A stretch of DNA of 14,964 nt from Actinomycetota bacterium (GTDB lineage Bacteria; Actinomycetota; Humimicrobiia; Humimicrobiales; Humimicrobiaceae). A program made the translations under genes and the position numbers. Under the pieces are notes generated by a model, which searched no databases, was not told the origin of the DNA, and saw only the letters and a program-made list of their open reading frames with translations. Position 1 is the first letter of the stretch, and each line of letters opens with the position of its first letter. Below are positions 1-7,090 of this stretch, in pieces. The stretch lies in the NCBI GenBank assembly GCA_004376325.1, contig SOKC01000081.1, positions 1 to 14,964 of the forward strand, in the 5' to 3' direction.

Positions 1-168
1 TTTTTTATGTCAGCAGTTGGATTAAATTTAAGTTCTTCTAAAATATCTATTATTGAACTAATGGAATCAAGAAAAGAAATTATTATAAGAAATATGGTAA
101 AAGCTGAATTGCCATCTAATTCTATTGTTGGCGGTAGTGCACCTTTTTATGGGCACAGTTGTATATGA
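1..168 (+). pseudogene. Truncated PilM-like N-terminus (type IV pilus assembly)
   Basis: The frame is open from the window edge and ends at TGA 166-168; the first in-frame ATG is at 7-9, giving at most 53 residues from there. The peptide has the look of a PilM N-terminus: a VGLNLSSSKISIIEL stretch resembling the actin-like phosphate-1 loop (usual form GLDIGSSSIK.VEL), followed by an AELPSNSIVGG segment like the AELP..I..G motif of PilM. Full PilM proteins are about 350 residues, so roughly 300 are missing. After VGG the frame gives a short unrelated tail, and neither other forward frame continues the protein before aroC. PilM is a cytoplasmic actin-fold protein that couples the pilus motor to PilN/PilO. 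I infer a gene that lost its 3' part. The upstream DNA is outside the window, so an unusual short intact gene cannot be excluded. Confidence 0.55.
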
Positions 169-173
169 TTAAG

Positions 174-180
174 AAAGGAG
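174..180 (+). promoter_or_regulatory. Shine-Dalgarno site of aroC
   Basis: AAAGGAG lies 10 nt before a TTG codon at 191. It fixes TTG as the aroC start: no ATG is nearby, and the residues that follow (MRFLTAGESHG) are the expected N-terminus of chorismate synthase. Confidence 0.8.
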
Positions 181-190
181 TGCAATATTT

Positions 191-1357
191 TTGAGATTTT
201 TAACTGCTGGTGAATCTCACGGTAAGGGACTGGCGGGTATCATAGATGAATATCCTTCTGGAGTTTTAATTGATATAGATTTTTTAAATCATGAACTTTC
301 CAGGAGACAGAAGGGTTTTGGCAGAGGCAGGAGAATGTCTATAGAGACAGATGAGGTTGAGATAATTTCCGGAATCAGGAAAGGGAAAAGTACAGGTTCA
401 CCAATTTCTTTTATAATTAAGAATAAGGACTGGAATAACTGGAAAGAGGTAATGAATATTAATCCTCCTCGCGGTAAGGATATAGAGCTGGAAAAGAAAT
501 TATTGAATCCACGACCGGGACATGCAGACTTATCCGGTTTTTTAAAATATAGACTGGATGATATTAGAGACGTAATAGAAAGAAGCAGCGCAAGAGAAAC
601 TGCAGTAAGAGTAGGCATAGGCGGATTTGCAAAGATTGTATTAAAACTGCTGGGAATAAATGTATTTAGTTATGTGAGTCAGATTGGAAAGGCGGTCTTT
701 AGTAAAGATATAAGGATAAATAATGATATGTTAGAAGAAATTGATAAGTCTGAGGTAAGATGTCCGGATAGAACTATAAGTTTACAGATGAAAGAAGAGA
801 TAATTAAAGCTGAAAGGAATGGAGACAGCGTTGGTGGCAAATTCAAAGTTATTGCCACAGGAGTACCTCCTGGATTAGGCTCATATTCACAGGGGGATAG
901 AAGGATTGATGGGAAAATAGCAAGATCATTTATGAGTATCCCGGCTATAAAGGCTGTTGAAATTGGTGATGGTTTTAATGTGACCGCTAAAACTGGAACT
1001 CTTTTCCATGATGAAATCTACTATAGGAGCGGAGATGGATTTTATAGAAAAACCAATAGAGCAGGAGGGATAGAAGGTGGGATGACCAATGGCGAGCCTG
1101 TTATAGTAGGAGCTTCAATGAAGCCAATACCCACTACCGCTAAAGGTTTGCATACTGTAAATATAAAGACTAAAGAATCTGAGGTAAGTCTAAAAGAGAG
1201 ATCAGATATATGCGCGGTACCCAGCGCGTCTATAGTTGGCGAAGCAATGTTATCTATAGAAATTTTAAATTCAATCCAGGAAAAATTTGGGAAAGATAGT
1301 ATAGATGAAATTTTAGAAAATTATAACAATTATAAAAGATATCTAAAAAAAGTCTGA
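191..1357 (+). CDS. aroC: Chorismate synthase
   Basis: This FMN-dependent cytosolic enzyme makes chorismate from 5-enolpyruvylshikimate-3-phosphate, the last shikimate-pathway step. The 388-residue length is normal. Visible family motifs are GESHGKGL at residues 8-15 with the conserved His, RRQKGFGRGRRM near 38-49, RPGHADLSG near 107-115, RSSARETA near 130-137, and the C-terminal NRAGGIEGG.TNG region near 297-308. The start is TTG 191, supported by a strong Shine-Dalgarno site and by the conserved N-terminus. It opens the shikimate block, and aroK starts 10 nt after its stop. No truncation or missing motif is seen. Confidence 0.97.
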   Translation: MRFLTAGESHGKGLAGIIDEYPSGVLIDIDFLNHELSRRQKGFGRGRRMSIETDEVEIISGIRKGKSTGSPISFIIKNKDWNNWKEVMNINPPRGKDIELEKKLLNPRPGHADLSGFLKYRLDDIRDVIERSSARETAVRVGIGGFAKIVLKLLGINVFSYVSQIGKAVFSKDIRINNDMLEEIDKSEVRCPDRTISLQMKEEIIKAERNGDSVGGKFKVIATGVPPGLGSYSQGDRRIDGKIARSFMSIPAIKAVEIGDGFNVTAKTGTLFHDEIYYRSGDGFYRKTNRAGGIEGGMTNGEPVIVGASMKPIPTTAKGLHTVNIKTKESEVSLKERSDICAVPSASIVGEAMLSIEILNSIQEKFGKDSIDEILENYNNYKRYLKKV

Positions 1358-1367
1358 TATTGTATAT

Positions 1368-1886
1368 ATGGATTTTAAAAATATATCTCTTATAGGTTTT
1401 ATGGGCTCCGGTAAAAGTACGGTAGGAGAGATTCTGGCGGGAAAATTAAGATTTATATTTATTGATCTGGATAGAATAATTGAATTAAGCGAAGAAAGAG
1501 AAATAAGGGTTATTTTTAAAAGAGATGGAGAAAAGTATTTCAGGGAATTAGAAACAAAGGTTATAAAAAAAATATATAAAAATAAAAAGTGCGTCTTTGC
1601 CTGTGGGGGCGGTGTAGTAAAAAGAAAAGAAAATATGCATATAATAAAAAATAACAGTACAGTAATATATTTAAATATTTCTGCACAAAATGCGCTTGAC
1701 CGTCTTAAAGATGACAAAAATAGACCGCTGATTGATGTAGAAAATAAAAAGGAAGTAATAGAAAAAATGCTTGGCAAAAGAGATATCCTGTACCGAAAAT
1801 ATGCGGATATAGTTGTAAATAATGATGAAAATGACCCTGAGCAAACTTCAAATGAGATAATAACCAGGCTTAAAGTGCAAAAATAG
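1368..1886 (+). CDS. aroK: Shikimate kinase
   Basis: It phosphorylates shikimate at the 3-OH with ATP (step 5 of the pathway). The 172 residues are the usual size for this small P-loop kinase. Walker A is GFMGSGKST at 10-18. Shikimate-binding positions are D33/D35 in the FIDLD motif, R59 in FRELE, and the GGG turn at 80-82. The lid segment carries R119 (RPLI), and R138 lies in the KRDILYRKYAD helix. The ATG at 1368 has no recognisable Shine-Dalgarno site. The stop codon directly abuts the aroB ATG, so the two are likely translationally coupled. Confidence 0.95.
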   Translation: MDFKNISLIGFMGSGKSTVGEILAGKLRFIFIDLDRIIELSEEREIRVIFKRDGEKYFRELETKVIKKIYKNKKCVFACGGGVVKRKENMHIIKNNSTVIYLNISAQNALDRLKDDKNRPLIDVENKKEVIEKMLGKRDILYRKYADIVVNNDENDPEQTSNEIITRLKVQK

Positions 1887-3002
1887 ATGAGAATCATTAC
1901 TGCTAAAACTAAACTTAGAAATTATCCTATATATATAAGTTCTAAAATATCCCAGTATTTTCCGCTGCTGATTAAAGAGAATTTTAAAGATTCTGAAAAA
2001 ATAGTACTGGTAACAAATAATAAAGTATTTGGTATATATGAGGATAAAATAAATAATATCTTGAAAGAGTGCTCCTTACCTTATGAGATTGTAATTATTC
2101 AGGATGGCGAAGAATATAAAAATTTAAAAAGTGCTGATTATATATATAGGAAGCTTATTGATTTTAATATACATAGAAATGATATTATAATTGCATTTGG
2201 AGGCGGAGTGATAGGCGATCTGGCTGGTTTTGCAGCTTCAACTTTTCACAGGGGGATAAAACTTATACACTGCCCAACAACTATTATTGGTCAGGTCGAC
2301 AGCAGTATAGGGGGGAAAGTTGTTGTTAATTATAATAACATAAAGAACGTAATCGGCAGTTTTTATCAACCGCATATGATAGCCATTGATCCAACTTTAA
2401 ATTATACCCTGGATGAAAACCAGATTATCAATGGTCTGGGCGAAATTGTAAAGTATGGATTAGTTTTCAAAAAGAAAATACTGGAACAACTGTCGGAAAA
2501 TGTAGAAGATAAAAAGAAGGATAGACTACTTGAGTTAATTAAAACAGAGGTTTTTAAAGATATTATTTATGATTGCTGTTATATAAAAACAAGAGTGGTG
2601 GCAAAAGATGAATTTGATCTTGATTACAGGAATATACTTAATTTTGGGCACACCATAGGTCATTGTATTGAGAGTGCGTTTAACTTAAGTGAAATCAATC
2701 ACGGGATGGCAATTAGCATAGGAATGATAATTGAAATTGATATTTCAATTTCTCTGGGTTTGGTAAGCGAGGATATTAAGAGTGTGGTTCTGGAACTATA
2801 TAAAAAGTTGAAATTGCCATACAGGATACCGAAAATAGATGTAGAAAAAATTACCGGTGCATTGAAATATGATAAAAAATTTAAAACAGCGCAAAATAAA
2901 TTTGTACTGCTTAAAGGAATAAATAAACCTGTTTTCTATTATAATATAGAAAAAAGTGTAATCGTTGATAATATTAAAAAAAGTATGTACAATTATTTAT
3001 AA
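1887..3002 (+). CDS. aroB: 3-dehydroquinate synthase
   Basis: It converts DAHP to 3-dehydroquinate (step 2) using NAD and a divalent metal, normally zinc. At 371 residues it is full length. The nucleotide-binding GGGVIGD motif is at 105-111, followed by the characteristic FHRG and PTT..GQVDSSIGGK segments. The three metal ligands are visible: E186 in NGLGEIVKYG, H255 in NFGHTIGH and H272 in NHGMA. The ATG starts immediately after the aroK stop, with no spacer and no separate ribosome site. A 104-nt gap to aroQ follows, unlike the tight packing before it. Confidence 0.96.
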   Translation: MRIITAKTKLRNYPIYISSKISQYFPLLIKENFKDSEKIVLVTNNKVFGIYEDKINNILKECSLPYEIVIIQDGEEYKNLKSADYIYRKLIDFNIHRNDIIIAFGGGVIGDLAGFAASTFHRGIKLIHCPTTIIGQVDSSIGGKVVVNYNNIKNVIGSFYQPHMIAIDPTLNYTLDENQIINGLGEIVKYGLVFKKKILEQLSENVEDKKKDRLLELIKTEVFKDIIYDCCYIKTRVVAKDEFDLDYRNILNFGHTIGHCIESAFNLSEINHGMAISIGMIIEIDISISLGLVSEDIKSVVLELYKKLKLPYRIPKIDVEKITGALKYDKKFKTAQNKFVLLKGINKPVFYYNIEKSVIVDNIKKSMYNYL

Positions 3003-3008
3003 GTATAT

Positions 3009-3104
3009 ATGAAGAAAAAATTAAATATAATATTAATTTATGCAATTAAAACAGCAATTAAAACAATATTTTTTGTAAATTTTAAATATGTGAAAGATTG
3101 GTAA
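3009..3104 (+). CDS. Possible 31-residue small ORF between aroB and aroQ
   Basis: An ATG frame of 31 codons fills most of the aroB-aroQ gap and stops 2 nt before the aroQ ATG. The peptide starts MKKKLNIILIYAIKT, basic then hydrophobic like a short membrane peptide, and contains an AIKT-AIKT repeat from a 12-bp tandem duplication. There is no Shine-Dalgarno site, and a frame this short can arise by chance in AT-rich DNA. I do not recognise it. Its position could allow coupled translation into aroQ. Confidence 0.2.
   Translation: MKKKLNIILIYAIKTAIKTIFFVNFKYVKDW
3042..3065 (+). repeat. Two-copy 12-bp tandem repeat
   Basis: GCAATTAAAACA occurs twice head to tail with no mismatch in the aroB-aroQ gap. 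The unit length keeps the frame of the small ORF that covers it. It looks like a local slippage duplication. Confidence 0.85.
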
Positions 3105-3106
3105 AA

Positions 3107-3532
3107 ATGAAAAAGGTTATTATAATAAATGGCCCTAACTTAAATCTATTGGGGAAAAGAGAGGAAAAAATATATGGCAGCAAGGGATTTGATGAAATAA
3201 AAAAAGAACTGGATGAGCTGGCAGCTGGTAAGGTAGAACTCTTATATTTCCAATCCAATCATGAGGGAGAGATTATTGATAAAATTCAACAGTGTATCGG
3301 AAATATTGATTTTGTAATAATCAATCCGGGCGCACTTACTCATTATAGTTATGGAATACATGACGCAATATCTGCCAGTAAAATTCCCACTATTGAAGTG
3401 CATATCTCAAATATTTTTAACAGAGAATATTGGAGGGCAGAATCAGTGATATCGCCTGCTGCCTCCGGGATTATAATAGGATTTGGACCGGATGTATATA
3501 AGATGGCTTTGAATTATATAATTGGAATGTAA
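3107..3532 (+). CDS. aroQ: 3-dehydroquinate dehydratase, type II
   Basis: It removes water from 3-dehydroquinate to give 3-dehydroshikimate (step 3). The type II fold is clear from NGPNLNLLGKRE at residues 8-19, the catalytic Tyr Y23 in the IYGS motif, the QSNHEGE motif at 49-55, NPGA at 73-76, the catalytic H99 in EVHISN, and the R106/R110 region. The 141 residues are typical. I prefer ATG 3107, because family members begin M-K/R-x-hydrophobic right before NGPNLN; a TTG at 3098 in the same frame would add three residues without better support. The Shine-Dalgarno site is weak (GAAAG). It is followed by 344 nt of degenerate sequence before the peptidase gene. Confidence 0.95.
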   Translation: MKKVIIINGPNLNLLGKREEKIYGSKGFDEIKKELDELAAGKVELLYFQSNHEGEIIDKIQQCIGNIDFVIINPGALTHYSYGIHDAISASKIPTIEVHISNIFNREYWRAESVISPAASGIIIGFGPDVYKMALNYIIGM

Positions 3533-3552
3533 AAAAGATATTAGGGATAAAT

Positions 3553-3880
3553 ATGTTTAATAAAATTTTTGACTTTATTGAAAGAATTTTAGACAAAATC
3601 AAGGGAACAGGAGAAAGGCTTTTCTCTAGTTGAAGTAATAATAGCTATAGTGATTATCTCTATAATTACATTAGTTCTGGTGAATGGCACTATGACAGCG
3701 GTTGATGTATTAAAGATAAACAGGGCAAAAACTGTATCCTCAGCTGTTGCCAGCGAAAAGTTAGAGCTGATAAAATGTATGGACTATGAAGATATTGAGC
3801 CTGGAGTGGATTCTGATGATTGGGTATAAACCTACAGACGAACTGGCAGGAAATTATCGCTGATTGATAGTAAAATATGA
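3553..3880 (+). pseudogene. Broken PilV/GspI-like type IV prepilin gene
   Basis: This accounts for the 344-nt stretch between aroQ and the peptidase gene. ATG 3553 opens a leader (MFNKIFDFIERILDKIKGTGE) whose frame ends at TGA 3631. One frame over, from about 3614, it continues as KGFSLVEVIIAIVIISIITL, a textbook prepilin cleavage site (G, F, then Glu at mature position 5) and hydrophobic helix, then an ASEKLELIKCMDYEDIEPG segment like the EKLE..R..DY region of minor pilins. That frame stops at TAA 3827; 16 more codons follow to TGA 3878, which overlaps the next gene's ATG. One extra base near 3613-3618 explains the shift. The product would end near 90 residues against about 120-150 usual for such minor pilins. 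A sequencing error could cause the frameshift but not also the early stop. Confidence 0.75.
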
Positions 3881-5004
3881 ATATTGTATCTGAAAGAAAA
3901 TATTATGATTCAAGAATAAAAAAAATATTTACCCTCAAGAATAATCATAAAACCTCAAATCTTATTATCTTAAAAGACGAAAACATATATTACCTCACTG
4001 GATTTTATGGTAAAGATTCAGGAAGTATATTACTAATTGTAGATAATGATATACATTTATTGGTTAATTTTATTTATCTGGAACAAGCCAGAAAATCTGC
4101 CAAAAATAAAAACTTAAACATTACCTGCTACAAAAAAAATAAATTCAGAGAACTTGCAAAAATTTTAGAAGATTACAGTTTTAGCTCCGTTGGGGTAGAA
4201 GGAAAGAATATAAGTTTAACCGGTTTCCGTAAACTGGAAAAGTTATTATCTGCAAATAGTAAGAGACTGGTAAATATTGATGGATTAGTTGAAAATTTAA
4301 GAATAGTTAAGGACGAGTTTGAGATCTCTAAAATAAAAAATGCCTGCAAGATTACAGATAAAGTCTTCGGCAGCATAATAAATTCAGGCGCTTCTGCAAT
4401 AAATAAATTATCAGAAATTGAACTTGCATGCAGAATAGAACAACTTATGGTAAAAAGTAATTCGGAGGGAAGGTCATTTGATACGATTGTTGCCTACGGG
4501 AAAAACTCTTCTATGCCGCATTATTCTCCACAAAAGATAAAAGAAAAGGGAGGTTTAATACTTATGGATTTCGGATGTAAGTTTGAAAATTACTGCTCGG
4601 ATATGACCAGGACAATTTTTACAAGGAATCAAAAAATTTGTAATGAATTTAAAAAAATTTATGATATAGTTTTAAAGGCGCAACTGCTGGCAGTTGAAAA
4701 TTGCAGGGAAGGTGTGGCCTGCGGCCAGCTGGACAGGATAGCGAGAAAATTCATAACTTCAAAAGGTTATGGCCATAATTTCAGGCACAGACTGGGACAT
4801 GGTGTGGGTATTGAAGTACATGAAGAACCAGCGGTAACTATGGAAAACAGGACAGTTTTAAGGGAAAATATGGTTATAACTATTGAGCCCGGTATATATA
4901 TAGAAAATTTTGGAGGCGTAAGAATAGAGGATATGGTAATAGTAGGAAAGAATGGCTGTGAAGTCCTTTATAATTCAAAGAAGAGTTTTTTTATATTAGA
5001 TTGA
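3877..5004 (+). CDS. pepQ: M24 family Xaa-Pro peptidase
   Basis: A cytosolic metallopeptidase that cleaves peptides next to proline. The 375 residues hold an N-terminal creatinase-like domain (about 1-145) and a C-terminal pita-bread domain (about 150-375). The five metal ligands are all visible: D231 and D242 in MDFG..........SDMTR, H308 in LGHGVG, E337 in IEPGIY and E351 in RIED. The sequence does not decide between an aminopeptidase (PepP-like) and a dipeptidase (PepQ); the symbol follows the actinobacterial gene order. The ATG at 3877 overlaps the tail of the dead prepilin gene. No Shine-Dalgarno site is evident at normal spacing. Its place directly before efp is conserved in Gram-positive bacteria. 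Confidence 0.92.
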   Translation: MNIVSERKYYDSRIKKIFTLKNNHKTSNLIILKDENIYYLTGFYGKDSGSILLIVDNDIHLLVNFIYLEQARKSAKNKNLNITCYKKNKFRELAKILEDYSFSSVGVEGKNISLTGFRKLEKLLSANSKRLVNIDGLVENLRIVKDEFEISKIKNACKITDKVFGSIINSGASAINKLSEIELACRIEQLMVKSNSEGRSFDTIVAYGKNSSMPHYSPQKIKEKGGLILMDFGCKFENYCSDMTRTIFTRNQKICNEFKKIYDIVLKAQLLAVENCREGVACGQLDRIARKFITSKGYGHNFRHRLGHGVGIEVHEEPAVTMENRTVLRENMVITIEPGIYIENFGGVRIEDMVIVGKNGCEVLYNSKKSFFILD

Positions 5005-5022
5005 TGATTGCATACATTCTAT

Positions 5023-5028
5023 AAGGAG
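5023..5028 (+). promoter_or_regulatory. Shine-Dalgarno site of efp
   Basis: AAGGAG, continuing into a purine run, lies 12 nt before ATG 5041 in the short pepQ-efp gap. It is one of the few strong ribosome sites in the window. Confidence 0.7.
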
Positions 5029-5040
5029 AGGAAATAACTG

Positions 5041-5601
5041 ATGATAAGCACCACTGATTTTAGAAACGGGTTGACTGTAATTTATGATAACCAGCTGTAT
5101 AAGATATTATATTTTCAGCACGTAAAGCCGGGTAAAGGCGGCGCATTTGTCAGAACAAAATTAAAGGATTTAAATACCGGAGCTATTATTGATAAGACTT
5201 TCAGGGCTGGCGAGAAAATGGAGCAGGCAATACTGGAAACAAAAAGAATGCAGTACCTTTACAAAGACCAGTATTATAACTTTATGGATACTAAAACATA
5301 TGAACAAATCCAGTTAGATGAGGATATACTTGAAGACCGGAAAGATTATTTACTGGAAAATATGGAACTGGCGGTTATATTTTACAAAGGCAGACCCATA
5401 TCAGTTGAACTTCCCATTTTTATTGAAGCTAAAGTTATTAAAACTGAACCGGGAATCAAGGGTGATACTGTAAGTTCAAGCTTTAAACCTGCAGAGATAG
5501 AACCCGGGGCGAAAGTAATGGTTCCTTTATTTATAAATATAGGAGACACTATAAAAATTGATACAAGAACTGGCGGCTATATAACCCGGGTAAGAACTTA
5601 G
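5041..5601 (+). CDS. efp: Translation elongation factor P
   Basis: EF-P binds stalled ribosomes between the P and E sites and restores peptide-bond formation at polyproline stretches. The 186 residues cover the usual three beta-barrel domains. The domain I tip loop is HVKPGKGGAF with Lys32 at the tip, the position that is modified in E. coli and B. subtilis; no modification enzyme (EpmA/B/C, EarP or YmfI type) is in this window. The C-terminal domain carries the GDT.....KPA.IEPGA..MVPLFI..GD.IKIDTRTG.Y..R signature. It has a good ribosome site and lies 36 nt after the prolyl peptidase and 24 nt before nusB, so co-transcription is likely. Confidence 0.97.
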   Translation: MISTTDFRNGLTVIYDNQLYKILYFQHVKPGKGGAFVRTKLKDLNTGAIIDKTFRAGEKMEQAILETKRMQYLYKDQYYNFMDTKTYEQIQLDEDILEDRKDYLLENMELAVIFYKGRPISVELPIFIEAKVIKTEPGIKGDTVSSSFKPAEIEPGAKVMVPLFINIGDTIKIDTRTGGYITRVRT

Positions 5602-5625
5602 CTAATATAAATTGTATATAAGATT

Positions 5626-6033
5626 ATGCCTAAAATATCAAGAAGAAAAAGTAGGGAGAATGCAATAATATTATTGTATCAAAGAGATTTATTGGATAAA
5701 AAGATAGATGAGATTATAGAAAACAATTTACTGGCAGGTAGGAAATATGACCAGTTCACTTTAAAACTTACAAAGGGCGTGGACAGATACAGGAAAAGAA
5801 TCGATGAGATGATTATGGACATTGTTGAGAACTGGACTCTGGAAAGAATAGCAATCATTGATAGAAATATTTTACGGGTAGCTATTTATGAAATGTTATA
5901 TGAAGATGATATACCTCTAAAGGTTTCCGTAGACGAGGCCATTGAAATTGCAAAGAGTTTAGGGCAACAAGAAGACACCCCAAAATTTATAAATGGCGTT
6001 TTAGGTAAAATTTTAGATAATATAGGCAGTTAA
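5626..6033 (+). CDS. nusB: Transcription antitermination factor NusB
   Basis: NusB pairs with NusE (ribosomal protein S10) on boxA RNA and supports rRNA antitermination. The all-helical 135-residue protein has the N-terminal RRKSRENAIILLYQRD helix with the Arg-rich face that contacts RNA, and the conserved C-terminal core IDRNILRVAIYEMLY, VDEAIEIAK.LG and FINGVLGKI. The ATG at 5626 comes 24 nt after efp and lacks a clear Shine-Dalgarno site. In endospore formers the spoIIIA genes lie between efp and nusB; none are here. The spacing is that of a co-transcribed pair. Confidence 0.94.
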   Translation: MPKISRRKSRENAIILLYQRDLLDKKIDEIIENNLLAGRKYDQFTLKLTKGVDRYRKRIDEMIMDIVENWTLERIAIIDRNILRVAIYEMLYEDDIPLKVSVDEAIEIAKSLGQQEDTPKFINGVLGKILDNIGS

Positions 6034-6063
6034 TGTTACTTTTTATGATATAAATTTGAAAAT

Positions 6064-6972
6064 ATGTCTAATCCAAGAATATATGATTTAAAGGCAAATG
6101 AACTTTATCCTGGTTTTTTAATAAAAGAGGTAAACAAGAGTTTAGGGTATTATGTTAAGAAGTATAAAGAAAGCCCTGATATTCTAAAAGAAGCAATAAA
6201 ATATAGCGTAGAAAACAGCGGAAAAAGATTCAGGCCAATATTGTGTCTGCTTACTGCAAAGAGCCTGGGAAAAGATTATCGTGCAGTACTTCCTACTGCG
6301 TGCGCAATCGAATTTATCCACACTTACTCATTAATACATGATGATCTTCCTTCTATAGATAATGACGACCTCCGGAGAGGCAAACCTACCTGCCATAAAA
6401 AATTTGGAGAAGATATAGCAGTACTGGCCGGTGATGCTTTGTTTGCCGAGGCTTTTAATATAATAATAAAATATCAGATAGCAGACGACAGGACAAAAAT
6501 TAAAATTTTAGAAGAGATTGCTGATGCTTCAGGCGCTTCAGGTATGGCTGCAGGTCAGATAGTGGATGTTTATTTTACTGGTAAGAAGATTAGTAAAAAA
6601 AAATTAGAATATATGCACCGCAATAAAACAGGAAAAATAATAACTGCTTCTGTTAGATGTGCGGCTATATTGTGTGGGGTCATCGATGATTATCTTAAAA
6701 AATTTACAGAATATTCTGAAAATTTAGGTCTCGCTTTTCAAATCACCGATGATATTCTGGATGTAACATCATATAAACGTATAGCAGGAAAAACAATAGG
6801 AAAAGATGCAATACAGAAAAAAAATACTTTTCCAAATATATGGGGGATTTCAAAATCAAAAGAAATTGCCAGAGACAAGATTGATAAAGCTATTGCCGTA
6901 ATTAAAAGCATGGATATAGATTATAAGTGGCTGGTTAATATAGCAAATTTTTTATTGGTAAGAAAGGTGTAA
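6064..6972 (+). CDS. ispA: Farnesyl diphosphate synthase (geranyltranstransferase)
   Basis: It condenses isopentenyl diphosphate with dimethylallyl and then geranyl diphosphate to give farnesyl diphosphate, a precursor for undecaprenyl phosphate and quinones. The 302-residue protein has NSGKRFRP for substrate phosphate binding, the first Asp-rich motif DDLPSID at 93-99 followed by DDLRRG, and the second Asp-rich motif DDILD at 229-233. The aromatic Tyr five residues before the first motif and its two-residue insertion are the type II bacterial FPP synthase pattern, so C15 is the likely product, although short-chain products cannot be told apart with certainty. In many Bacillota xseA/xseB precede and dxs/tlyA follow ispA; none are present here. 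No Shine-Dalgarno site is seen. Confidence 0.94.
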   Translation: MSNPRIYDLKANELYPGFLIKEVNKSLGYYVKKYKESPDILKEAIKYSVENSGKRFRPILCLLTAKSLGKDYRAVLPTACAIEFIHTYSLIHDDLPSIDNDDLRRGKPTCHKKFGEDIAVLAGDALFAEAFNIIIKYQIADDRTKIKILEEIADASGASGMAAGQIVDVYFTGKKISKKKLEYMHRNKTGKIITASVRCAAILCGVIDDYLKKFTEYSENLGLAFQITDDILDVTSYKRIAGKTIGKDAIQKKNTFPNIWGISKSKEIARDKIDKAIAVIKSMDIDYKWLVNIANFLLVRKV

Positions 6973-6983
6973 TCTGGATTTTT

Positions 6984-7085
6984 TTGATAAAATTGTTTAA
7001 AGAAGCTAAATCTATTTTAAATTATGATAAAATAATCAAAGACGTGGTTAGTAGAGCACATTTTTATTTTAATCAGGCCGGGTAA
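6984..7085 (+). CDS. Possible 33-residue ORF between ispA and nadK
   Basis: A frame starting at TTG 6984 (or TTG 6993) runs to TAA 7083, five bases before the nadK ATG, and reads EAKSILNYDKIIKDVVSRAH in its middle. It fills the otherwise empty 118-nt gap. There is no ribosome site and I recognise no family. It could be a small gene, the eroded tail of a lost gene (dxs or tlyA often sit here), or chance. Confidence 0.18.
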   Translation: MIKLFKEAKSILNYDKIIKDVVSRAHFYFNQAG

Positions 7086-7090
7086 TAAAA

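Noticed and set aside
1343..1897. A 184-codon open frame on the reverse strand covering all of aroK
   Set aside because: Its product is a low-complexity Ile/Leu/Phe/Ser string, as expected from the complement of AT-rich Ile/Lys/Glu codons, and the + strand is plainly shikimate kinase with all motifs. Other reverse-strand frames in the window have the same character.
5001..5025. TTGATG and TATAAG as a promoter for efp
   Set aside because: The spacer is only 13 nt, and the second box runs into the ribosome site.
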